Under the pieces are notes generated by a model, which was not told the DNA's origin, ran no database searches, and saw nothing but the letters and a program-made list of their open reading frames with translations. This document shows, piece by piece, positions 1-6,095 of a stretch of DNA of 9,125 nt (positions within the stretch are counted from its first letter, which is position 1; the number at the start of each line of letters is the position of its first letter). The translations under genes were made by a program, and so were the position numbers. The stretch is taken from NCBI GenBank assembly GCA_910578495.1, contig CAJTRE010000056.1:1-9125 (forward strand). Direction: 5' to 3'. The DNA comes from an uncultured Dorea sp. Lineage in GTDB: Bacteria > Bacillota > Clostridia > Lachnospirales > Lachnospiraceae.

Positions 1-25
1 ATAAAGAAGCAAGGAGGAGAAAATC

Positions 26-67
26 ATGTTAGGAAATTTTATATATTCAAACCCAGCAAAAATTTAA
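26..67 (+). pseudogene. N-terminal stub of an iron-containing alcohol dehydrogenase
   Basis: An AGGAGG-type ribosome site (about 12-17) sits 8 bases before an ATG at 26. The frame reads MLGNFIYSNPAKI and then stops with TAA at 65. The segment 'NFxYxNPxKI' is the usual opening of iron-containing (BdhA/YqhD-type) alcohol dehydrogenases, where it continues into a Y/V-F-G-x-G strand. Here the gene ends just before that point and no downstream dehydrogenase sequence follows in any plus frame before the LysR gene. It is therefore read as the start of a gene whose body was deleted. The family call rests on 13 residues and is an inference. A true short leader peptide is the alternative. Confidence 0.4.
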
Positions 68-107
68 TAATCACTCAGGATTCCGAGAGATTATTTATTT
101 TTTAATT

Positions 108-120
108 CTGTGTGACACAG
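108..120. repeat. Perfect palindrome CTGTGT-G-ACACAG
   Basis: Six-base arms surround a single central G, in the non-coding stretch ahead of the LysR gene. It could be a protein-binding site, for example LysR autoregulation, but it does not resemble the ACATAGG/CCTATGT repeat found upstream of the operon. Function unknown. Confidence 0.3.
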
Positions 121-136
121 CTTGCATATTTCCCGT

Positions 137-220
137 GTGAAAAAATACGCGGAGGAAGATGATGTAAGATATTGGAAGTTCTTTGAAAAATTGCTTATGA
201 CTGTTCCCAAAGAATGGTAA
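137..220 (+). pseudogene. Unidentified 27-codon C-terminal-like fragment
   Basis: The open frame from GTG at 137 reads VKKYAEEDDVRYWKFFEKLL followed by MTVPKEW and stops at 218. The composition (charged, with Trp/Phe pairs) looks like genuine protein rather than random AT-rich frame. It lacks a convincing start, and a stop precedes it in frame. It is best explained as the last residues of a gene whose front has been lost, next to the alcohol dehydrogenase stub. The family is not recognised. Confidence 0.2.
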
Positions 221-223
221 AAT
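215..223 (+). promoter_or_regulatory. Extended -10 promoter candidate for the LysR gene
   Basis: TGG-TAAAAT at 215-223 is an extended -10 element (TGn plus TAAAAT). The -35 side is weak (TTATGA at 195-200, 17-bp spacing), as tolerated by extended -10 promoters. Transcription would begin near 230. That lies after the ATG at 214 and before the ATG at 277, supporting the later start of the regulator. Confidence 0.4.
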
Positions 224-276
224 TAAGTGTGGAACATAATGGGATAAAGCATTTTGAATGCTGGATTGGAGGGTAT

Positions 277-1176
277 ATGACACTACAACAATTAAAATAT
301 ATGATAATCGTTGCGGAAAGAGGTTCTATTACAGAAGCGGCAAAAGAACTGTATATTTCTCAGCCAAGTCTTTCCGGCGCAATAAAGGAAGTAGAAAAGG
401 AATCTGGAATAACAATTTTCAGCCGCTGCCGGGCAGGAGTAGCACTGACAAAGGAGGGAATGGAGTTTTTAGGATATGCAAGGCAGGTAGTTCAGCAGAT
501 GGAACTTCTGGAATCAAAATATATTGATAAAAAGCCCGCAAAACAGAGATTTTGTGTTTCCACGCAGCACTACACCTTTACAACAAATGCGTTTGTGGAA
601 TTGATACAACATTTCGGGCAGGAATGGTTTGAGTTTATCCTGAATGAAACGCAGACGCACCAGATTGTGGAAGATGTACGGAACAGGTTTAGTGATTTGG
701 GAATCCTGTATCTTTGCAACAGCAATGAAAATGTGCTGAGAAAGCTGTTTGAAGAATACAATTTGAATTTTTTTGAATTGTTTACTGCAACGCCTCATAT
801 TTTTATAGGTAAAGACCACCCGTTGGCAAAATGCGCATCTGTCAGACTGGATGATCTGAAACCATATCCCAGACTTAGCTTTGTGCAGGGAACCTATGAA
901 TCTTCCAATTATTCGGAGGAGCTTTTCAGCAACGAACCTGTTGAAAGAAGCATTAAGGTCAGTGATCGAGCAGCGATTGTAAATCTGATGGTCGGATTGG
1001 ATGGATATACAATCTCAAGTGGTATTTTTCCGAAATATCTGCAAGGGGATTCTATTGTTTCTATCCCTCTGAAGGAAGATGAGGTGATGCATATTGGGTA
1101 TATACTGAACAAGGATAAAGAACTGTCGGAATTAGGAGAGATTTATGTTGAGGCTTTGAAACAGTACCAGACATAA
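277..1176 (+). CDS. LysR-family transcriptional regulator
   Basis: This is a 299-residue DNA-binding regulator of normal LysR length. The winged helix-turn-helix occupies residues 1-60, with the HTH around residues 18-37 (ITEAAKELYISQPSLSGAI). The effector-binding domain runs from about 91 to 299, starting at 'STQHYT' in the position where CysB-like members carry their first ligand loop. An ATG 21 codons upstream (214) is possible. The start at 277 is preferred because MTLQQLKYM is the family's standard opening and GGAGGG lies just upstream at 268-273, though with a short 3-4 base gap. The gene lies 99 bp upstream of the exporter operon in the same orientation. A LysR-type operator sits in that gap, so it most likely controls the operon in response to a small metabolite. 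The effector is unknown; a sulfur amino acid or its O-acetyl precursor is the guess from context. Confidence 0.93.
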   Translation: MTLQQLKYMIIVAERGSITEAAKELYISQPSLSGAIKEVEKESGITIFSRCRAGVALTKEGMEFLGYARQVVQQMELLESKYIDKKPAKQRFCVSTQHYTFTTNAFVELIQHFGQEWFEFILNETQTHQIVEDVRNRFSDLGILYLCNSNENVLRKLFEEYNLNFFELFTATPHIFIGKDHPLAKCASVRLDDLKPYPRLSFVQGTYESSNYSEELFSNEPVERSIKVSDRAAIVNLMVGLDGYTISSGIFPKYLQGDSIVSIPLKEDEVMHIGYILNKDKELSELGEIYVEALKQYQT

Positions 1177-1181
1177 ATAAA

Positions 1182-1200
1182 ACATAGGCTCACCCTATGT
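1182..1200 (+). promoter_or_regulatory. LysR-type operator (T-N11-A inverted repeat)
   Basis: ACATAGG and CCTATGT are exact inverted arms around a 5-base centre, giving T1185-N11-A1197, the classic LysR recognition geometry. The centre at 1191 lies about 67 bp upstream of the predicted operon start, close to the -65 position usual for LysR recognition sites. A further CCTAT half-site at 1224-1228 is exactly 30 bp (three helical turns) from the CCTAT at 1194-1198 and could be the activation half-site. There is no T-run after the hairpin, which argues against a terminator. Confidence 0.6.
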
Positions 1201-1220
1201 AACAGCATATAAAACAGATA

Positions 1221-1251
1221 TTACCTATTACATGACGTTCCGTGCTAAGAT
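1221..1251 (+). promoter_or_regulatory. Activator-dependent promoter of the exporter/PLP operon
   Basis: TGC-TAAGAT at 1243-1251 is an extended -10. The only -35 candidate is TTACCT at 1221-1226 with an overlong 19-bp spacer. A good -10 with a poor -35 overlapped by a CCTAT half-site is what an activator-dependent LysR promoter looks like. The start is predicted near 1258. Confidence 0.45.
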
Positions 1252-1275
1252 ATAGAAACGGAAAGGAGGCAAAAA

Positions 1276-1860
1276 ATGCCGGGTTATGTATTAGGTAATT
1301 TTTTTATCTATTCTGTTATCAATGCTTTTACGCCGGGACCGGGAAATATACTGGCGTTAAATACGGTAACAAATTATGGATATAAAAAAGGGAGACCGCT
1401 TTATTGGGGGATATTTGCAGGATATTATGTTGTACAGGTAATTTGTGCTGTTTTCGTGTTTGGGGTAAGCACCTTTTTACCGAATTTGCTTGGAATTATG
1501 AAATACATAGGCGCTGCCTATATTTTATGGCTGGCAGTCCATATTGCGTTAAGCAAACCAACTACAGGCACTGTGGAAAAGTCAGCATCATTTCTAAAAG
1601 GATTTTTACTTCAGTTTGTCAATGTAAAAATTTATTTATTCGGAATTACGGCATTGACAGGATATGTTACGGAATATAGCGCCTCTCTATGGGTTTTGCT
1701 CCTATTTGAGATTATCATAGCCACGATTGGAACGATTGCAACGCTTACTTGGATTGGTATGGGGGTATTAATACAGAGGGCATATCAAAAATATTACAGG
1801 GTAATTAACATTATTCTTGCATTAACATTGTCAGAGTGTGTGTACAGCATATTGAAATAG
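1276..1860 (+). CDS. LysE/RhtB-family amino acid exporter, EamB-like
   Basis: A 194-residue inner-membrane exporter, the same length as E. coli EamB (cysteine/O-acetylserine exporter). The family signature FTPGPGN is at residues 18-24, and about six hydrophobic segments are visible (roughly 4-24, 42-66, 70-92, 109-130, 137-163, 174-193). The stretch LQFVNVKIYLFGITAL (112-127) and the C-terminal NIILAL match what I recall of EamB more closely than RhtB or LysE. The ATG at 1276 follows AAAGGAGG (1262-1269) at good spacing. First gene of a five-gene operon with PLP enzymes of sulfur and amino metabolism. It probably removes an amino acid such as cysteine, O-acetylserine or a product of the operon. 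The exact substrate cannot be read from sequence. Confidence 0.88.
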   Translation: MPGYVLGNFFIYSVINAFTPGPGNILALNTVTNYGYKKGRPLYWGIFAGYYVVQVICAVFVFGVSTFLPNLLGIMKYIGAAYILWLAVHIALSKPTTGTVEKSASFLKGFLLQFVNVKIYLFGITALTGYVTEYSASLWVLLLFEIIIATIGTIATLTWIGMGVLIQRAYQKYYRVINIILALTLSECVYSILK

Positions 1861-1879
1861 TGAAAGGGGTGTTGCAAAC

Positions 1880-3010
1880 ATGCAGATAAAAAGAAACATT
1901 CTTTTAAATCCCGGTCCCGCAACAACGACAGATACTGTGAAAATGGCGCAGGTTGTACCGGATATTTGTCCCCGTGAAAAGGAATTTGCGTCAATGATGA
2001 AGCAGATGCGGGAAGATTTGGTTCGGATCGTACATGGCAATCTGAATAAGTATACGTCTGTACTCTTTTGTGGTTCGGGAACGGTTGTAATGGATGTGTG
2101 TATCAACTCTCTTTTGCCGGAAGGGAAAAGGATACTGATTATCAACAATGGAACTTACAGTATGAGAGCGGTAGAGATTTGTGAGTATTATAATCTTCCG
2201 TCTATCAATTTTGAATGCCCGATAGATGAATTGCCGGATTTGGATAAGGTGGAGCAGATATTAAAGGGAAATCGGGACATAACACTTGTCTATACAACAC
2301 ATAACGAAACCGGAACAGGTATATTAAATCCAGTAAGGGAGATTGGTTCGCTTGCACACAAGTATGGTGCAGTTTTTATTGTAGATACAATTTCTACCTA
2401 TGCGATGAGACCGATTGATATTGAGAAGGACAACATTGACTTTTGTATGGCATCTGCACAAAAAGGACTTATGGCAATGACCGGACTTTCATTCGTGATT
2501 GGAAATATAGAACTGATCAGAAAGTCGGCAGCATATCCAAAGCGCTCGTATTATTGCAATCTGTTTATGCAGTATCATTTTTTTGAAACAACAGGGCAGA
2601 TGCATTTTACGCCTCCTGTCCAGACGATTTATGCGGCTCGTCAGGCGCTTGATGAATATTTCAGGGAAGGCGAAGAAGCAAAATGGAATAGACATTTGGA
2701 GGTGTTTGAGGCGATTCATGCAGGGCTTGATAAACTTGGGTTCAAGGATATTATCAAAAGGGATATACAGGCAGGTCTTGGCGTTACAGTGAAATATCCG
2801 GATGATGAAAACTGGAGTTTTGAAAAGATACATGATTATTGCTATGAGCGTGGATTTACGATATATCCCGGAAAGACATCAGCGCAGAATACGTTTCGTC
2901 TTTGTGCGCTCGGAGCTATCACAAAGGATGATATTGAGGACTTTTTCGTTGTTCTGTATGAGGCACTCAAAGTCAACAATATTAAGATACCGATTCATTA
3001 TGATGCATAA
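1880..3010 (+). CDS. PhnW-like class V PLP aminotransferase
   Basis: 376 residues, the usual length for 2-aminoethylphosphonate--pyruvate transaminase (PhnW) and relatives. Visible features in order: N-terminal LLNPGPATTT (8-17), cofactor-binding CGSGT (64-68), HNETGTGILNP (141-151), the cofactor aspartate D169 in VDTIS, the Schiff-base lysine K195 in SAQKG, and the carboxylate-binding arginine R340 in TFRLCALG. All expected catalytic residues are present, so the enzyme should be active. It starts 19 bp after the exporter, behind AAAGGGG (1863-1869). No phosphonate genes (PEP mutase, phosphonoacetaldehyde hydrolase, phosphonate transporter) are in the window, so the PhnW substrate should not be assumed. 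It probably transfers an amino group between a small aldehyde or keto compound and an amino acid such as alanine. Alternatives are serine/alanine--glyoxylate transaminase-like activities. Confidence 0.85.
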   Translation: MQIKRNILLNPGPATTTDTVKMAQVVPDICPREKEFASMMKQMREDLVRIVHGNLNKYTSVLFCGSGTVVMDVCINSLLPEGKRILIINNGTYSMRAVEICEYYNLPSINFECPIDELPDLDKVEQILKGNRDITLVYTTHNETGTGILNPVREIGSLAHKYGAVFIVDTISTYAMRPIDIEKDNIDFCMASAQKGLMAMTGLSFVIGNIELIRKSAAYPKRSYYCNLFMQYHFFETTGQMHFTPPVQTIYAARQALDEYFREGEEAKWNRHLEVFEAIHAGLDKLGFKDIIKRDIQAGLGVTVKYPDDENWSFEKIHDYCYERGFTIYPGKTSAQNTFRLCALGAITKDDIEDFFVVLYEALKVNNIKIPIHYDA

Positions 3011-3013
3011 CAG

Positions 3014-3036
3014 CCTGTTTCATATCAAAAAACAGG
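3014..3036 (+). other. Intercistronic hairpin CCTGTTT/AAACAGG
   Basis: Seven-base perfect arms (3014-3020 and 3030-3036) surround a 9-base loop, just after the stop of the PhnW-like gene and before the ribosome site of the next gene. Only a short TTTT follows (3044-3047), so it is a poor terminator. It may tune message stability or partial termination between the two cistrons. Confidence 0.3.
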
Positions 3037-3061
3037 GATAGTAATTTTAGGAGGAATTGAT

Positions 3062-3904
3062 TTGAAAGACGAAACGAAATGTTTACATGCAGGCTATCAG
3101 CCTAAAAACGCAGAGCCGAGGGTTATGCCGATTGTGCAAAGCACCACATATGTTTATGACTCTACGGAAGAAGTTGCAGCAGTGTTTGATGATCCAATGA
3201 AGTCATTGATCTATTCCAGATTTGGAAATCCGACAGTAATGGCGGTTGAAGATAAGATTGCAGAGCTGGAAGGCGGCATTGGCGCAATGTGTACTACATC
3301 AGGTCAGGCGGCTGTGCTGTTGTCACTGCTCAATATTTGTAATGCGGGAGACAGTTTTATCAGCACAATGGAAATTTACGGAGGTTCTGTCAACCTGTTT
3401 TCACATACCCTCAGACGGATGGGGATTGAGTGTATTTATATTGATAAAAACGCAACAGATGAAGAAATAGATGCAGCGTTTCAATCAAATACAAAGGCGG
3501 TATTCGGAGAAACGATTGCGAACCCTGCTCTGACAGTAGCGGAATATTTAGAGCGGTCAGACAGAGTGGAAAAGGTAAATTATCCGGGATTAAAGAGCGA
3601 TGAAAATTATGGACTGGCTAGGAAGTATTTGAGCGGATGCAGCGGTGTTATTTCTTTTGTCATCAAAGGGGGCAAAGAAACAGCGATAAAATTTATGAAT
3701 AAGTTGCAGCTTGCATCAAATGAGGTTCATGTTTCCGATATACGAACCTGTGTATTACACCCTGCAAGTGAGACGCATCGGCAGTTGACAGATGAACAGT
3801 TGGTTGCTGCGGGGATTGAGCAGGGACTGGTTCGTCTTTCTGTTGGTTTGGAAAATGTGGAGGACATTATTGCAGATTTGGAACAGGCATTTTCTGAACT
3901 GTGA
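3062..3904 (+). pseudogene. O-acetylhomoserine sulfhydrylase-like PLP protein with central in-frame deletion
   Basis: Belongs to the Cys/Met-metabolism PLP family (O-acetylhomoserine aminocarboxypropyltransferase/methionine gamma-lyase branch, normally about 400-430 residues), but only 280 residues long. The N-terminal part is intact: CLHAGY, QSTTYVYDS, YSRFGNPT (51-58), TTSGQAA (78-84) and ETIANPALTV (150-159). The text then jumps straight to AEYLERSDRVEKVNYPGL, which normally follows some 140 residues later. The C-terminal domain is complete, with VLHPASETHRQLTDEQL and the carboxylate-binding R258 in LVRLSVG. The lost piece contains the cofactor aspartate (DNTF/DNTW) and the Schiff-base lysine (STTKY), so classical PLP catalysis is impossible. 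The frame is open throughout. Start is TTG at 3062, seven bases after AGGAGG (3049-3054). Read as an inactivated enzyme. A surviving regulatory or dimer-poisoning role, or an assembly error, are the alternatives. Confidence 0.8.
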
Positions 3905-3950
3905 ATTAGAGATATTAAAATTTGTTTATTTGGAAAGGTAAAGTAGAGAG

Positions 3951-4739
3951 ATGATATTGCATAATATTTATTTTAGCGCAAAGGGTACAACGGAGATGTG
4001 TGCAGGCTGTATTGGTCAGGGGTTAAATCTGCAAATGAAACCTTATAACTGGTTTGAAAAACCGTGCAATGAGTTATTGGAAATTTCCAGTGAAGATGTG
4101 TTGTTGTTCAGTATGCCTGTGTATGGTGGATTTATTCCGCAGTCATGCGCTAAAATGGCAAAAAATATGAAGGGCAACAATACTCCGGCTATTATTGCCG
4201 CAGTATATGGAAATCGGCATTATGATGATGCTTTGTTACAGATGAAAGATATTTTAACAGAGCAGGGATTTTATGTAATAGCGGCAGGAGCATTTATAGC
4301 GGAACATTCTGTTTTCCCGTCTGTGGCATCAGGACGCCCGGACGACAAAGATAAAGCAGCGATGAAAGAGTTTGCCGCAAAGTGCTGTCAGCTTTTGAGC
4401 ATTTGTAGTTTGAAGAATTATAAAGAAATCAGTTTGCCGGGAACACAAGGGTATGATGGGTTTTCTTATGAGGGAGTGCCATTTAAGCCGGACGGTGATG
4501 ATAATTGTGTTGCTTGTGGGGAATGTAGTAGAATTTGTCCCCAAAATGCAATTAGTGAGGGAGATTTCAGAAAGACAAATAATGAATTGTGTATTGCCTG
4601 TGGCGCCTGCATAAAAGTGTGTCCTGTTGGGGCAAGAAACTATCATTGTGATGTTTATGAGGAAGTTAGAAAAGATTTTGAAAAGATGTGTTCAGAATAC
4701 AGAGTGCCGGAAATGTTTTATATTGAGGAGGCAGAATGA
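3951..4739 (+). CDS. EFR1-type flavodoxin / 2[4Fe-4S] ferredoxin protein
   Basis: A 262-residue cytoplasmic electron carrier fusing a flavodoxin-like half to a bacterial ferredoxin half. The flavodoxin half has the FMN phosphate loop region FSAKGTTEM (8-16), the strand VLLFSMPVYGG (50-60) and AAVYGNR (83-89). The ferredoxin half has two CxxCxxCxxxCP motifs, with cysteines 186/189/192/196 and 214/217/220/224, enough for two [4Fe-4S] clusters. The loop reads S-A-K-G-T rather than the common S-x-T-G-x, so flavin binding may be altered. The ribosome site is weak (GGAAAGG at 3932-3938 is about 12 bases from the ATG), suggesting lower translation than its neighbours. It could supply low-potential electrons to a reductive step in the operon's pathway, although no obvious reductase is encoded here. 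The stop overlaps the start of the next gene. Confidence 0.88.
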   Translation: MILHNIYFSAKGTTEMCAGCIGQGLNLQMKPYNWFEKPCNELLEISSEDVLLFSMPVYGGFIPQSCAKMAKNMKGNNTPAIIAAVYGNRHYDDALLQMKDILTEQGFYVIAAGAFIAEHSVFPSVASGRPDDKDKAAMKEFAAKCCQLLSICSLKNYKEISLPGTQGYDGFSYEGVPFKPDGDDNCVACGECSRICPQNAISEGDFRKTNNELCIACGACIKVCPVGARNYHCDVYEEVRKDFEKMCSEYRVPEMFYIEEAE

Positions 4740-5860
4740 TGAAGAAAATTCTTTTAGCGACTCCTACCATGCATACGGAGGAGCAGCAGTATATTCAGAA
4801 AGCATTTGAAACAAACTGGATTTCGCCGTTAGGACCGAATGTAGATGAATTTGAGAATAGAGTGGCTGCTTATGTGGGTGCATCTTCCTCAGCAGCACTT
4901 TCTTCTGGAACGGCGGCGCTGCATCTTTCGGTTATCTTGGCAGGGGTTAAGGAGAATGATATTGTATTTGTACCCTCCCTGACCTTTGCGGCAAGCGTTA
5001 ATCCGGTAAGATACGAGAAGGCAACTCCTGTTTTTATCGACTCAGAACGTGATACTTGGAATATGGATGCAGCGGCATTAAGGAAAGCGTTTGAAAAATA
5101 TCCCCACCCGAAGGCGGTCATGGCAGTGCATTTGTACGGCACATCAGCGAATATGGATGAAATATGCGCTCTTTGTAAGGAACATAATGTTCCCTTGATT
5201 GAGGATGCGGCTGAATCGTTAGGTACGACATATAAAGGGAAAATGACAGGTACTTTCGGGGATTATGGAATTTACTCATTTAACGGAAACAAGATTATCA
5301 CAACTTCAGGTGGAGGTATTCTTGTTGCCCGGCAGGAAAAGGACGTAGAGAAAGCCCGGTTTTTATCCAGACAGGCTCGTGATCCTGCCAGACATTATCA
5401 GCATTCTACGATTGGTTATAATTATAGGATGTCAAATGTTGTTGCCGGGATCGGATGCGGCCAAATGCAGCATATCGAGGAGCATATACAGAAGAAACAC
5501 GAAATTTATAAAGCGTATAAAGAAGCCTTTTCGGATATAGAAGAGATAGAAATGAATCCATTAAATAGGGAAGGTATTGATAATAACTGGCTTTCCTGTA
5601 TGACGATTTCCTCTGACAGCGATGTGACACCTACGCAGGTTATGGATGCCTTAGAAGCTGAGAATATTGAAACAAGACCAATATGGAAGCCGATGCATTT
5701 GCAACCTGTATTTGAAGAATACGATTTTATTCAGGTAGAGGACGGCATGAGCGTAAGTGAAGATATATTTAACAGAGGACTTTGCCTGCCAAGCGATATT
5801 AAAAATACAAAAGAAGATATGGAACGTATTATAAAAATCGTGAGGAGACAGTTCCGATAG
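4736..5860 (+). CDS. DegT/DnrJ/EryC1 aminotransferase, PglE/EpsN-like
   Basis: A 374-residue PLP sugar aminotransferase. The sequence matches the PglE/EpsN branch, known for aminating a UDP-4-keto-6-deoxy-N-acetylhexosamine with glutamate: NWISPLGPNVDEFE near the N-terminus, SSGTAALHL (56-64), IEDAAESLG (155-163), and FNGNKIITTSGGG (182-194) containing the Schiff-base lysine K186. ETRPIWKPMHLQPVF in the last third is also typical. The gene overlaps the EFR1 stop codon (ATGA at 4736-4739), so the two are translationally coupled. GAGGAGG at 4725-4731 is better spaced for the second ATG at 4739, giving a 373-residue product starting MKKILL. No sugar-nucleotide dehydratase, acetyltransferase or glycosyltransferase is in the window, so its substrate could be a surface-sugar precursor or something specific to this operon. 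Confidence 0.9.
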   Translation: MMKKILLATPTMHTEEQQYIQKAFETNWISPLGPNVDEFENRVAAYVGASSSAALSSGTAALHLSVILAGVKENDIVFVPSLTFAASVNPVRYEKATPVFIDSERDTWNMDAAALRKAFEKYPHPKAVMAVHLYGTSANMDEICALCKEHNVPLIEDAAESLGTTYKGKMTGTFGDYGIYSFNGNKIITTSGGGILVARQEKDVEKARFLSRQARDPARHYQHSTIGYNYRMSNVVAGIGCGQMQHIEEHIQKKHEIYKAYKEAFSDIEEIEMNPLNREGIDNNWLSCMTISSDSDVTPTQVMDALEAENIETRPIWKPMHLQPVFEEYDFIQVEDGMSVSEDIFNRGLCLPSDIKNTKEDMERIIKIVRRQFR

Positions 5861-5902
5861 CAGTAAGGTTGCATTGATTTGGAATTTTCTCAGGATTCGG
5901 AC

Positions 5903-6073
5903 TAGTTCTTCTTTCATCCGGGGTCACATGCTCTCGCATCGGGTATTGTCATGGCGGCGTCTGCCAGTGCTGTTCATGCTCTGGAGAATGCCATGCTTTG
6001 CAGCCGTCCTTCGGTAAGACCTGCTGGTGTACTGTGAACCCCGGCCAGAGTGGATCACGGCTCCCCTGAGCGC
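5903..6073 (-). mobile_element. Decayed IS3-family transposase fragment
   Basis: Reading the minus strand gives ALRGAVIHSGRGSQYTS, then KHGILQSMNS, then HDNTRCESM, an in-frame TGA at 5926-5924, and finally RMKEEL. This is the C-terminal part of the rve/DDE integrase domain of IS3-family transposases. Two lesions are visible. The catalytic second Asp of 'HSDRGSQY' is Gly (codon 6046-6044), and the Trp codon that normally follows ESM/ESF is TGA. The match ends abruptly at about 5903, 43 bases from the stop of the DegT gene, and upstream at about 6073 next to the hypothetical gene. No terminal inverted repeats are seen. It is an immobile relic between two oppositely oriented genes. Confidence 0.75.
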
Positions 6074-6095
6074 CGGATAAAAAGTAGAAATGCTG

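Noticed and set aside
151..167. GGAGG followed by ATGATGTAA, a two-codon start-stop unit
   Set aside because: It falls inside the unexplained fragment 137-220 and is probably coincidental in AG-rich DNA.
214..276. Upstream ATG extending the LysR gene by 21 codons
   Set aside because: The extension is not LysR-like, overlaps the predicted -10 element and has no ribosome site. MTLQQLKYM at 277 is the normal family start.
95..283. Minus-strand 62-codon frame
   Set aside because: No ribosome site or recognisable motif; it runs through the LysR promoter region and the start of the LysR gene.
1182..1200. Inverted repeat as a terminator of the LysR gene
   Set aside because: No T-run follows, and the T-N11-A geometry at -67 fits an operator better.
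5651..5917. Minus-strand 88-codon frame starting MKEEL
   Set aside because: Only its first few residues continue the IS3 relic after the TGA. The rest is antisense to the DegT gene.
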